This document shows positions 7,826-16,145 of a stretch of 64,000 nt of DNA, piece by piece. The notes under the pieces are model-generated. The model saw only the letters and a program-made list of their open reading frames with translations, was not told the origin of the DNA and did no database searches. Source of the DNA: Oceanospirillaceae bacterium (lineage in GTDB: Bacteria > Pseudomonadota > Gammaproteobacteria > Pseudomonadales > Oceanobacteraceae); assembly GCA_024234265.1 (NCBI GenBank), contig JACKOM010000004.1:62001-126000 (forward strand), in the 5' to 3' direction. Position 1 is the stretch's first letter; each line of letters opens with the position of its first letter. The position numbers and the translations under genes were made by a program.

Positions 7826-8500
7826 ATGAAATATTACGCCTTGTTATGCCTCAGCCTGTTAAGCCCCCTGGCAGTGGCCGATGAAATGCCCAGCAACCAA
7901 TACCAGTTTTCCGTGCAGGTGCAGGAGGACGTGGAAAACGACACCCTCAACCTGACCCTGGGGGCCAAAGCGCAAAATGCGGATTTACGCACTGCCAATG
8001 CCCAGGTGAACGATGACATCAAACACATCATGGCGGTGATTGCGCAAAATAAAGACCTGCAACCCCAGCTGCTGGCCCTGCAAAGCCAGCCGGTTTATAA
8101 CAATGGCACCATTAAAAACTGGCTGGTCAGCCAAAGTCTGGTGATTAAAACCAAAAACTTCACCAGCGCCCTGGCCAGCATTGAAAAACTCAAACCCAAG
8201 TTGGATCAGATGGAGCTGCGTTTTAGTGTCAGCCCGGAATTACAACAAAAAACCGAAGATGCCCTGCTGAAAAAAGCCCTGTTAGCCTTTAAAGACCGCG
8301 CACGTTTAATCGCCGACACCATGGACAGCAGCACCTACAGTATCGGCCAGGTGAATGTGGATAACAGCCTGCAGAATGCCCCCATGGCACGCCCGCGCAT
8401 GGTTTTTATGGAGGCCAAAATGGGTAACGCAGAAGAACCTGTGGGCGAAGGCAAAACCACCATCAGCATGACAGTGAGTGGCAATATTACCCTGCAATAA
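7826..8500 (+). CDS. SIMPL (DUF541) domain periplasmic protein
   Basis: The 224-residue protein begins with a signal peptide (about 18 residues, ending AVA). The SIMPL/DUF541 pattern follows: an N-terminal strand-rich part, LVSQSLVIKTKNFTSALASIEKL in the middle, and KALLAFKDRARLIADTM near residues 145-165, ending with a beta strand ISMTVSGNITL. SIMPL proteins are periplasmic or outer-membrane-associated and have no settled function (E. coli YggE is linked to oxidative stress). A clear AAGGAG precedes the start. A MITE-like repeat lies immediately downstream. Confidence 0.8.
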   Translation: MKYYALLCLSLLSPLAVADEMPSNQYQFSVQVQEDVENDTLNLTLGAKAQNADLRTANAQVNDDIKHIMAVIAQNKDLQPQLLALQSQPVYNNGTIKNWLVSQSLVIKTKNFTSALASIEKLKPKLDQMELRFSVSPELQQKTEDALLKKALLAFKDRARLIADTMDSSTYSIGQVNVDNSLQNAPMARPRMVFMEAKMGNAEEPVGEGKTTISMTVSGNITLQ

Positions 8501-8520
8501 TTCACTGCATTAAATATTGG

Positions 8521-8712
8521 GGCTGTATAAAAACGTTAGCGAGGCAGGCAGAACAAGGCAGCCGAAGCGAAGCGGAGACAACAACCTTCAGGTTGGCCCG
8601 CTTGCGGGCTTCAGTAAAAACGAGCGAAAAAGCGCAGTTTATAACTATAAATGAGCATTTAGAGCCAGTTTTAAACGATGTTCTGCCAACGCAGGTAGTT
8701 TTTACACAGCCT
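8521..8712. repeat. MITE-like repeat with imperfect terminal inverted repeats, long form
   Basis: The left end GGCTGTATAAAAAC is mirrored at the right end (GGCTGTGTAAAAAC on the other strand). The next ~12 bases are also partly complementary: GGCAGGCAGAAC on the left versus GTTGGCAGAAC at the right end. The second half, containing CGAAAAAGCGCAGTTTAT and AATGAGCATTT, recurs at 45662-45785. This copy has about 56 extra bases (8560-8615) that fold into two small hairpins, CAACCTTCAGGTTG and CCCGCTTGCGGG. No transposase is present. Confidence 0.75.
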
Positions 8713-8784
8713 CACTGTGGGGCAGGATTAACACGCACACTGCGCATATGCGCCACACAAGCCTTGCACTAAAGGCTGATTTGC

Positions 8785-9228
8785 ATGACATTAAGCGCTT
8801 CAGTATCCAAGTTGTCTGACGTTATGTTTTCTAAAGTTCACACCCTCAGCATTGATATCAATACCAGCGTGCAATCGGTTTATACCTATGTGCGCGATGG
8901 TTTTAATTTACCCGTGTGGGCCAGCTCGTTTTGTCTGTATGCCGGCAAAACCGAACGGGGCTGGGAGCTGGAAACCCCCGGCGGGCGTGTGCAAATGAGT
9001 TTTTGTGCGGATAACCACTTAGGTGTGTTAGATCACAACGTGGTGCTGGAAAACGGCGTGAGCATTTATGTGCCCATGCGCGTGATTAAAAACGATGAAG
9101 GTTGCACGGTTATTTTCACCCTGCTGCAGGGCAGCAACATGGATGAGCGTGAACTGGAGGCCGATAAAATTGCGATTATGGCCGACCTGCGCCGCCTGAA
9201 ATCCATGCTCGAAGAGGGTGAGATTTAA
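8785..9228 (+). CDS. SRPBCC-like (START/polyketide cyclase fold) protein
   Basis: The 147-residue protein reads like a helix-grip fold: HTLSIDINTSVQSVYTYVRDGFNLPVWASSF near the start (the typical strand-helix-helix opening), several beta strands, and a C-terminal amphipathic helix rich in Asp/Leu/Arg. Members bind hydrophobic ligands or act in coenzyme metabolism; no ligand can be named. A later ATG at 8824 is possible, but an AAAGG-like site precedes 8785. Confidence 0.55.
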   Translation: MTLSASVSKLSDVMFSKVHTLSIDINTSVQSVYTYVRDGFNLPVWASSFCLYAGKTERGWELETPGGRVQMSFCADNHLGVLDHNVVLENGVSIYVPMRVIKNDEGCTVIFTLLQGSNMDERELEADKIAIMADLRRLKSMLEEGEI

Positions 9229-9252
9229 TTCTCACCCCCACACGTTTAAAAA

Positions 9253-9795
9253 TCAGCGGAATAAATACGGAAATAACCGCCGTTTTTCCTCGGGGCTTAA
9301 AGCCTCAACACGGCGGATATTATTTTCCGGTATGGATTCCGGGTCCGGGTAGCGGGCCAGCACATCCTCCAGACTTTCTTCGCGGATTAAATGCAAAATC
9401 GGATAGGGCGAGCGGTTGGTGAGGTTTTCTGCATCATCCGGCTCTGTGCCGGCAAAACAATAATCCGGGTGGAAACTGGCGATTTGTAACTCCCCTTCAT
9501 AACCTGCTTTGCGTAATACCCGCTCGGCCACATCCAGGTAATCGTTGTATTCATAAAAATCCTGCAGCATTTCGGGCAGTACCAGCAGGGTGGTTTCCAG
9601 TATCGCCGCCGGGGTATTACTCAGCAGGGCCAGCTCGTGTAATAACACCGCCGATAGATCACTGTGGCTGGTGGCATTGCATACCTCAATGCGGATCACC
9701 TTCTGGCGGTTGGGTTTTGCCGCAAACGGGCACAGGTTCAGGCCTATCACCACTTCTTCCAGCCAGCGCTGCACATCATCTTTAATTGTTTGCAT
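9253..9795 (-). CDS. DUF1415 family protein
   Basis: The 180-residue protein carries the family's opening WLEEVVIGLNLCPFA (residues 11-25), an LLVLPEMLQDFYEYNDYL block, and the SFHPDYCFAGTEPDDAENLTNRSPYPILHLIREES stretch around residues 108-142. These are the conserved regions of DUF1415, a widespread proteobacterial family without established function. Conserved Cys and His residues could point to metal binding or catalysis, but this is inference. Confidence 0.85.
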   Translation of the reverse strand: MQTIKDDVQRWLEEVVIGLNLCPFAAKPNRQKVIRIEVCNATSHSDLSAVLLHELALLSNTPAAILETTLLVLPEMLQDFYEYNDYLDVAERVLRKAGYEGELQIASFHPDYCFAGTEPDDAENLTNRSPYPILHLIREESLEDVLARYPDPESIPENNIRRVEALSPEEKRRLFPYLFR

Positions 9796-9894
9796 ATAAC
9801 CTCCCCTATACTGGCGCGCAGTTTAACAAAGCCGGTGGCTGCAGCGTTAATCTTGCCTTAAACTGCCAAAATCCATCCCGACAGATCGCCTTAT

Positions 9895-10137
9895 ATGCGC
9901 CCCTTCAGCCTGCTTGTTTGTGTATTGCTCACCGCCTGTAGTACTCAGCATGTCTACGATACCCTGCAACACAAAAATTGCATGGAGCGCCGCGGTATTA
10001 TTTATTGTGAAGATAGTGTGGACTACAAAACCTATCAGAAACAACGCGAGGAACTGCTTAAAAAAGAGCAACCCAAACCCGTGCCAGAAAAAACAATTCC
10101 CCTGCCCGGCCCGCGTGCCGAACAGTCCCAGCCATGA
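9895..10137 (+). CDS. Small lipoprotein of unknown function
   Basis: The 80-residue product has a short signal peptide and a lipobox LLTAC (Cys15). A soluble charged region follows, with a CMERRG...IYCEDSV pair of cysteines and a Lys/Pro-rich tail. It is likely anchored in the envelope by an N-terminal lipid. Its stop overlaps the start of the next gene (ATGATG at 10134), so the two are translationally coupled; whether they share a function is unclear. No good ribosome-binding site was seen. Confidence 0.6.
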   Translation: MRPFSLLVCVLLTACSTQHVYDTLQHKNCMERRGIIYCEDSVDYKTYQKQREELLKKEQPKPVPEKTIPLPGPRAEQSQP

Positions 10138-11168
10138 TGCATATTCTGCTGGCCGGTGGTGGCCATGCCCATGCGCTGTTAATCCGTGAATTAATTCAAA
10201 ACCCCCAGCCCCATATCCGCTGGAGCTGCATCAGCGACCATAACCACAGCCCCTATTCCGGTATGTTGCCTGGGGTAATTGCCGGGCATTATCAAACGGC
10301 CGAATTAATGATTCCACTCCAGGCATTATGCGAGCGTGCCAATGTGGAATTTATGCATGGCAGTATCACGGCAATTAATGCCGGCGAAAAAAATGTACAA
10401 CTCAGTGACGGGCGTAATATCACATTTGATGTGCTCAGCCTCGCATTGGGGGCCAGCCCACTCTTAAGCCGCTCCGATAAACGCCTGCTGCCGGTTAAAC
10501 CCCTGCCGGATTTTTTACACGCGTTAGAAAATCTCACACCACACGCCGGAGCAGATATTATCGGCGGAGGCATAGCCAGTGTGGAGGTTGCCCTGGCTTT
10601 AGCATTTCGCTGGGGTAAAAACGCCGGAAAAATACGTTTAATCAGCCGCAACCACGCGCTTTTACCAGGGCATAATGCACGTGTGCAAAAAATGGCGCGC
10701 CAGACACTGCAAAACGTGGGCATTGAATTATTACTGAACACACCCGTAAACGCTGATTTTAACCTGCAAGCACAGGCCATTGATTGCAGCGCTGCTGCGG
10801 GCCATGCAGCCCTGCAAAACAGTGACCTTACACTTGAACAGGGTTTTATTCCGGTCAATGATTTTTTACAGAATCCGCAATTTCCACGGATTTTTGCAGC
10901 GGGGGATAATGCACATTTTTTATCACGGCCATTAGCCAAAGCGGGGGTTTATGCGGTACGAGAAGCACCCATTTTATTACATAACCTGTTAGCCACCGCA
11001 CAGGGCAAAAAACTGCGCCCTTATCAGCCGCAACGTTATTTTTTAACCTTGATTGCCTGCGGTGGAAAAAACGCAATTGCCAGCCGCAGCTGGTTTGCTG
11101 CCAGTGGCGCCTGGGTATGGAAATGGAAAAATAAAATCGATCAAGGGTTTATGCGCAGTTTTGATTAG
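10134..11168 (+). CDS. FAD/NAD-binding oxidoreductase of the SelD-associated (NDH-2-like) family
   Basis: The 344-residue protein opens with the dinucleotide-binding GGGHAHALL, the HAH variant characteristic of the flavoprotein family found alone or fused to the N terminus of selenophosphate synthetase (SelD). PYSGMLPGVIAGHY follows near residue 42. A second GxGxxxxE motif (IIGGGIASVEVALAL) is near residue 142, and the FAD-binding IFAAGDNAH near residue 252. No SelD domain is present here. The likely activity is a quinone or disulfide-type flavin oxidoreductase; the substrate is unknown. The gene overlaps the upstream lipoprotein gene and converges on the AraC-type gene, with stops overlapping by 3 bases. 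Confidence 0.8.
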   Translation: MMHILLAGGGHAHALLIRELIQNPQPHIRWSCISDHNHSPYSGMLPGVIAGHYQTAELMIPLQALCERANVEFMHGSITAINAGEKNVQLSDGRNITFDVLSLALGASPLLSRSDKRLLPVKPLPDFLHALENLTPHAGADIIGGGIASVEVALALAFRWGKNAGKIRLISRNHALLPGHNARVQKMARQTLQNVGIELLLNTPVNADFNLQAQAIDCSAAAGHAALQNSDLTLEQGFIPVNDFLQNPQFPRIFAAGDNAHFLSRPLAKAGVYAVREAPILLHNLLATAQGKKLRPYQPQRYFLTLIACGGKNAIASRSWFAASGAWVWKWKNKIDQGFMRSFD

Positions 11169-12205
11169 AGTTTCTGACGGATATATTCACCCGGCGAAAT
11201 ACCCATACAACGGGAAAAAGCATGGCTAAAACTACTGCTGCTACTGAAACCCGCACGCTCTGCGGCCTGTTTGATACTGACACCTTTTGCCAATAATTCC
11301 TGCGCATAATTCAGACGGCACTCAGTCAGATAATCACGCCAGCTGATATTTTCTTTTTCAAGCAGACGACTGAAGGTACGCGCTGACATATGCATCTCCT
11401 GCGCAATTTCATTCATACTTAAAACCACAGGCAAACTGCTGTTGATACGCTCACGTAGTTTTCTGCGCAAATCTTCTTTTTCAATATTTTCTTGCGCTGC
11501 AGATTCCTGTGGTGTGGAATTAATTTGCGCTTCACACAAACCCGCCACATAGGAATTTTGCAAAGGCATGGGCATTAATAACTGCGCAGCGTTGGTAATA
11601 ATCTGATTTTTTTCACAGCCGGTGAAAACTTCGCAAGCATACATTTGTGCAACTTTATCCATACCCTCCAGCGGTGAAAATGTCAGATCAATACGATCCA
11701 CATGACGATTTTGCTGGGGAATAAGCTGTTGCTGGATTGCCGCAATAATGCCCAATTCACGCCCGATGAGAAATTCCTCCTCCCGCGCGGAAAATTTCGG
11801 GTCACAACTCAGGGTCACGATAAAATCCTGTTGTTTAATAAACAGGCCAACCTTCGTCAGATGTTCGGTATGCAATAAATAACGGGTAGCCAGCTGTACG
11901 GCGGCCATAATATCCGCACTGGTCACCATGGCGATACCCAACATGCCTAAGCTGCCAATACTGTATTGCAGACCAATATTGAAACCGAGCATAAAAGGAT
12001 TTTTTTCAGCGCTGATGACATTACGGATGAGGGTAATTTCCTGCTCGAGGCTCACATCACAACTGCCTGAGCGTAATGCTGTTAAATCAAGATCTGTGCC
12101 CTGCAAAAAATCCGGCACATCTGCCTGACCATGGCGGACATAGTCCAGAATAATACAGGCAACTGCTGAGCCCATTCCCGGCGCGCGTTTATTTAACATC
12201 GTCAT
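11165..12205 (-). CDS. AraC-family regulator with N-terminal Arabinose_bd-type domain
   Basis: The 346-residue protein has the usual layout of this subgroup. An N-terminal ligand-sensing half has GSLGMLGIAMVTSADIMAAVQLATRYL at about residues 88-114. The C-terminal pair of helix-turn-helix motifs is at about residues 250-345 (SMNEIAQEMHMSARTFSRLL, and SIKQAAERAGFSSSSSFSHAFSRCMGISPGEYI). Members respond to small metabolites such as amino acids or fatty-acid derivatives. It is divergent from the first S15-type hydrolase gene across about 200 bp, so it probably controls that gene and perhaps the whole neighbourhood. Confidence 0.85.
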   Translation of the reverse strand: MTMLNKRAPGMGSAVACIILDYVRHGQADVPDFLQGTDLDLTALRSGSCDVSLEQEITLIRNVISAEKNPFMLGFNIGLQYSIGSLGMLGIAMVTSADIMAAVQLATRYLLHTEHLTKVGLFIKQQDFIVTLSCDPKFSAREEEFLIGRELGIIAAIQQQLIPQQNRHVDRIDLTFSPLEGMDKVAQMYACEVFTGCEKNQIITNAAQLLMPMPLQNSYVAGLCEAQINSTPQESAAQENIEKEDLRRKLRERINSSLPVVLSMNEIAQEMHMSARTFSRLLEKENISWRDYLTECRLNYAQELLAKGVSIKQAAERAGFSSSSSFSHAFSRCMGISPGEYIRQKL

Positions 12206-12412
12206 TACTTACCGCTTTTTTAATGCCATCACAGTCTATGAAAGTCGTTTTTTGTCCATAAAAACACGCATTTTTCACATGTTGGCAAATCACAACATAA
12301 GTTTGTCCGGCCGCAGCATTTCCATTTTTGCGCCATCCACTATGTTTACAGGCCACGAAAGATTGGTGAATTTTTCGTCATCTTAAAACAAAAATAACTA
12401 AGAGAGATACAC
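12206..12412. promoter_or_regulatory. Divergent promoter region between the AraC-type regulator and the hydrolase
   Basis: This 207-bp gap separates the two divergent starts. TTTGTCC occurs in the same orientation at 12251-12257 and 12302-12308, 51 bp apart (about five helical turns), which would suit a regulator binding the same face of DNA twice. The region is AT-rich before the hydrolase start and a purine-rich AAGAGAG precedes the ATG. Operator assignment is inference. Confidence 0.35.
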
Positions 12413-14083
12413 ATGAAAAAAACCTTGTCGTTTTTTGCCGCAGCGGCGCTCGCTGCTAGTGCAAGCGTACCAGCTAAGGCTGATATACTTTCTGAATTAC
12501 TGCCCAATGGTTTTTCCCTTGTTGCAGGTCTGCTCGGTCAGGGTGTATTCCCAACCTCAGCGAATTTCACTACCGATGATTCCGTTGTATTTACTTCACG
12601 CGTAGATGGCACCCAGATTGCCGGTAACATTTTTGTACCGACTAACGTTTCCGGCCCACGCCCCGCGATTATTTTTGTCAGCAGCTGGGGTTTAAATGAA
12701 TATGAATATCTCGCTGAAGCGGCACGCTTCGCAGAAGAAGGTTATATCGTACTGAGTTATTCCGCCCGTGGTTGGGGTGAATCCGGTGGTTTAATTGATA
12801 CTGCTGGTCCAAAAGATATGGAAGACTTCAGCAGCGCAATTGATTACTTGATTGCCAATTACAACGTAGATGCCAGCAAAATCGGTGCTTCCGGTATTTC
12901 CTACGGTTCTGGTATCAGCCTGTTAGGCGCTGCCCATGACAGCCGTATCCGCGCTGTGGTTGCGATGAGCACCTGGGGCAGTTTGGTGGAATCCCTCTAC
13001 GGCCAGCAAACCCCACGTCAGGTCTGGGGCAGCCTGCTGGTATTAACCGGTAAATTATTAGGCCGCATGGACCCAATCATTGAAGACACCTGGAACGATG
13101 TATCCAATCACCGCAATATTCCAGCCGTTACAACCTGGGCCGATGAGCGTTCACCGCTGAAATTTGTCAGTCAGTTAAATACCAATAAACCTGCGGTTTA
13201 TATTTCACAGAACTGGGGTGATAACCTGTTCCAGGTAAACAGCGTATTTAATTTATTTAACCAATTAAATACCCCTAAACACATCGACCTGCAGGCCGGC
13301 ACCCACGCCATGGGTGAAATTGCCACTATGCTGGCTGACGGTAACAGCCATGTATGGAATAACGCCCACCGCTGGTTTGCGCAGTATTTAAAAGGCGAAA
13401 GCAATGCGATGGAAAGCCAGCTGCCTGTTGGTATGAAAGTTAAATTCAGCAGTAATGGTTATGAGCAAATGGCAGCCCTGCCTGGTTCAAGTGCAAAAAC
13501 TCAAACCTATTATCTGCACCCACGCAATTTAATTGATAACGGTGATCTGAGCACCAGTCCTTATACCAGCTGGTTCCCTGCACAAAATACCATTAACTCA
13601 TTCTCTGACACCCTGGCGTCTACCCAAATTCCGCTGCTGTCACAGATGCTGGAAATTGTAGATACCAAGGTGCAAAGCAATATTCCGCTGATTTCTATGA
13701 ACACCACCCAGGCGGTTGTGTTTGATAGCGGTAAATTAAGCAGCACCATGAAAATCCGTGGTATTCCAAGCCTGAGCATGTACATCCAGCCCTGGTATGA
13801 CACAGTGCAAATGGTGGCTTACCTGTATGACATGGACAGCTCAGGTACCGGTACTTTAATTACCCACGCACCTGTAACACTGCCAGCTGCAAAATCAGGC
13901 CAACTGACCAAAGTGGATATGAAACTGGTGGGTACTGCGTATGATGTGCCAGCCGGCCACAAAGTGGTGTTAGTGGTAGATACAGAAGATTTACTCTACA
14001 CCCAGCCAACCTGGTTCCCATACAGCATTGATTTTGAATTTAACAAGAATTATCAGTCTACTCTGACCCTGCCAATTCTTTAA
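12413..14083 (+). CDS. Exported CocE/NonD (S15 X-Pro dipeptidyl-peptidase) family hydrolase, copy 1
   Basis: The 556-residue protein starts with a Sec signal peptide (about 23 residues, ending AKA). An alpha/beta-hydrolase domain (about 60-330) has the nucleophile elbow GISYGSG (Ser163), Asp in QNWGDN (Asp270) and His in AGTHAM (His298). A beta-rich C-terminal domain of the X-Pro dipeptidyl-peptidase C-terminal type (about 340-556) follows. The family hydrolyses esters, amides or X-Pro peptides; the natural substrate here is unknown. It is followed by a terminator and a highly similar tandem copy. The AraC-type gene upstream probably regulates it. Confidence 0.8.
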   Translation: MKKTLSFFAAAALAASASVPAKADILSELLPNGFSLVAGLLGQGVFPTSANFTTDDSVVFTSRVDGTQIAGNIFVPTNVSGPRPAIIFVSSWGLNEYEYLAEAARFAEEGYIVLSYSARGWGESGGLIDTAGPKDMEDFSSAIDYLIANYNVDASKIGASGISYGSGISLLGAAHDSRIRAVVAMSTWGSLVESLYGQQTPRQVWGSLLVLTGKLLGRMDPIIEDTWNDVSNHRNIPAVTTWADERSPLKFVSQLNTNKPAVYISQNWGDNLFQVNSVFNLFNQLNTPKHIDLQAGTHAMGEIATMLADGNSHVWNNAHRWFAQYLKGESNAMESQLPVGMKVKFSSNGYEQMAALPGSSAKTQTYYLHPRNLIDNGDLSTSPYTSWFPAQNTINSFSDTLASTQIPLLSQMLEIVDTKVQSNIPLISMNTTQAVVFDSGKLSSTMKIRGIPSLSMYIQPWYDTVQMVAYLYDMDSSGTGTLITHAPVTLPAAKSGQLTKVDMKLVGTAYDVPAGHKVVLVVDTEDLLYTQPTWFPYSIDFEFNKNYQSTLTLPIL

Positions 14084-14101
14084 TTTAAAGTCCTGATATT
14101 T

Positions 14102-14137
14102 AAAAAACGCCGCTTATGCGGCGTTTTTTGTTTTTGC
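14102..14137 (+). terminator. Rho-independent terminator after hydrolase copy 1
   Basis: The hairpin AAAACGCCGC/GCGGCGTTTT with loop TTAT is followed by a run of Ts. It lies 19 bp after the stop codon, so the second copy likely needs its own promoter. Confidence 0.85.
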
Positions 14138-14370
14138 GAATAACTATATTCAGTGATCAAACAATTAACGCCGTATTTTTAACCGTGTCGCAATACAACT
14201 TGAACAGCTTCACATTTTATTTGGCATGGCCATTTAAAACACATCACTGACAAATCGGGACATTTCATTATTTCCATACGCCATTAATCTGAGGTCCTGT
14301 TTACATTGATTAAACAGACTCTAGTTGCACTCAACATGCACCATCCAATAAAAACCTGAGAGAAATAATA

Positions 14371-16032
14371 ATGAAAAAAACTCTGTCTTTTGTAGCTGCC
14401 GCAGGCCTGGCTGCGGGGCTGCATGTGCCGGTTCAGGCCGCCACATCCGATATATTACCCAATGGATTTTCACTGGTTGCCGGTATTCTCGGCCAGGGTG
14501 TTTTCCCTGAATCCGATAATTTTGTGACCGATGATAATCTGGTTATTCCATCCGATGATGGCGTGACCATTGCCGGCAATATTTTTGTGCCGACCAATGT
14601 CAGTGGCCCACGCCCTGCGGTTATTTTTATCAGCAGCTGGGGCTTAAATGAATATGAATATCTCGCTGAAGCCGCACGTTTTGCTGAAGAGGGTTATATC
14701 GTATTAAGTTATTCCGCCCGCGGCTGGGACCAGTCCACCGGCATGATTGATACCGCAGGCCCAAAAGACATGGCCGACTTCAGTCACGTGCTGGATTATT
14801 TATTGGCGAATTATAACGTTGACCCGGCACAGGTTGGTGTTGCCGGTATTTCCTATGGCTCAGGCATCAGTTTATTAGCCGCGGCACACGACAGCCGTGT
14901 AAAAGCGGTTGCCGCCATGAGCACCTGGGGTGATCTGAAAGAATCCCTCTACGGACAGCAAACACCTCGTTTAGTATGGGGCGAATTATTATTACTGACC
15001 GGTAATTTACTCGGCAATATGGACCCTGTAATTCAGGAAACCTGGGATAACGTTTCCAATCACCGCAACCTCGCCAGCGTAACTGCCTGGACGGATTTAC
15101 GCTCACCGGTAAAAGTGGTGGATAAAATTAACGCCAATGGCACCGCGGTTTATATGTCACAGAACTGGGGCGACAACCTGTTCCAGGTGAATCAGGTGAT
15201 GGATTTATTTGGAAAAATTACCACGCCTAAGCATATCGACCTGCAGCCCGGCACCCACGCCATGGTGGAAATTGCCGCGATGGTTGGTGGCGGTGACAGC
15301 CACGTGCTGAATAACGTACACCGCTGGTTTGCGCAATACCTGAAAGGTGAAAATAATGCCATGAACAGCCAGCTGCCGGTGAATATGAAAGTTAAATTCA
15401 CTGACAGTTACGAGCAGCACGCCAGCTGGCCTGTGCCCAATACCAGTAATAAAACCTATTATCTGCACCCCCGTAACCTGCTGGATAACGGTGATCTGAG
15501 CAGCAGCCCTTATACCTATTGGTTGCCAACGGATAACAGCATTAACTCCATGAACGACACCCTGGCATCCACCCAGATTCCGTTATTATCGCAAATGCTG
15601 GAATCCGTTGATGTGAAAGTGCAGAGCAATATTCCACTGATTTCTGCCGACACCAACCAGGCCATCGTGTTTGACAGCGGCACATTAAGCAGCGCCATGA
15701 AAATCCGTGGTATTCCTAAGCTGACCCTGAATATTCAGCCCTGGTATAACGAAGTGCAGTTAGTTGCCTACCTGTATGATATGGACAGCGCAGGCACCGG
15801 CACTTTAATTACCCACGGCCCGCTGACCCTGCCATCGGCCAGTTATGGCCAACGCACCCAGGTAAATATGAACCTGGTGGCAACTGCCTATAACGTGCCT
15901 GCGGGCCATAAAGTGGTGCTGGTGATTGATACCGAAGATTTATTGTATAAACAACCTACCCTGCTGCCTTATACCGTGGATTTCGAGTTCAGTAAGGATT
16001 TCCAATCCACCCTGACCCTGCCAGTGCTGTAA
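14371..16032 (+). CDS. Exported CocE/NonD (S15) family hydrolase, copy 2
   Basis: This 553-residue paralogue of the preceding protein shares its entire architecture. It has a signal peptide ending VQA, the same GISYGSG, QNWGDN and PGTHAM catalytic motifs, and the same C-terminal beta-domain. Long stretches (for example SSWGLNEYEYLAEAARFAEEGY) are identical. The nucleotide sequence has drifted mainly at third positions, which points to an older tandem duplication. The 287-bp gap from copy 1 holds a terminator and presumably a separate promoter. The duplicate may differ in substrate range; no sequence feature settles this. Confidence 0.8.
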   Translation: MKKTLSFVAAAGLAAGLHVPVQAATSDILPNGFSLVAGILGQGVFPESDNFVTDDNLVIPSDDGVTIAGNIFVPTNVSGPRPAVIFISSWGLNEYEYLAEAARFAEEGYIVLSYSARGWDQSTGMIDTAGPKDMADFSHVLDYLLANYNVDPAQVGVAGISYGSGISLLAAAHDSRVKAVAAMSTWGDLKESLYGQQTPRLVWGELLLLTGNLLGNMDPVIQETWDNVSNHRNLASVTAWTDLRSPVKVVDKINANGTAVYMSQNWGDNLFQVNQVMDLFGKITTPKHIDLQPGTHAMVEIAAMVGGGDSHVLNNVHRWFAQYLKGENNAMNSQLPVNMKVKFTDSYEQHASWPVPNTSNKTYYLHPRNLLDNGDLSSSPYTYWLPTDNSINSMNDTLASTQIPLLSQMLESVDVKVQSNIPLISADTNQAIVFDSGTLSSAMKIRGIPKLTLNIQPWYNEVQLVAYLYDMDSAGTGTLITHGPLTLPSASYGQRTQVNMNLVATAYNVPAGHKVVLVIDTEDLLYKQPTLLPYTVDFEFSKDFQSTLTLPVL

Positions 16033-16048
16033 TTTAAGTCGTCAGAAT

Positions 16049-16079
16049 AAAAATCCCGGCAACGCCCGGGATTTTTATT
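16049..16079 (+). terminator. Rho-independent terminator after hydrolase copy 2
   Basis: The stem AAATCCCGGGC-type hairpin around loop AACG is followed by TTTTTATTT. It serves the plus-strand hydrolase gene. Confidence 0.75.
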
Positions 16080-16096
16080 TGCGCAAACAACCAAAA

Positions 16097-16137
16097 ACAA
16101 AAAAGCCCCGCAGTTTTTAGCTGCGGGGCTTTTTTAT
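16097..16137 (-). terminator. Strong bidirectional hairpin terminator before the DUF2156 gene end
   Basis: AAAAAGCCCCGCAG and CTGCGGGGCTTTTT flank a 6-base loop, with A/T tracts on both sides. It closes the minus-strand methyltransferase-DUF2156 operon and backs up the neighbouring plus-strand terminator. Confidence 0.85.
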
Positions 16138-16145
16138 AAACTGAA

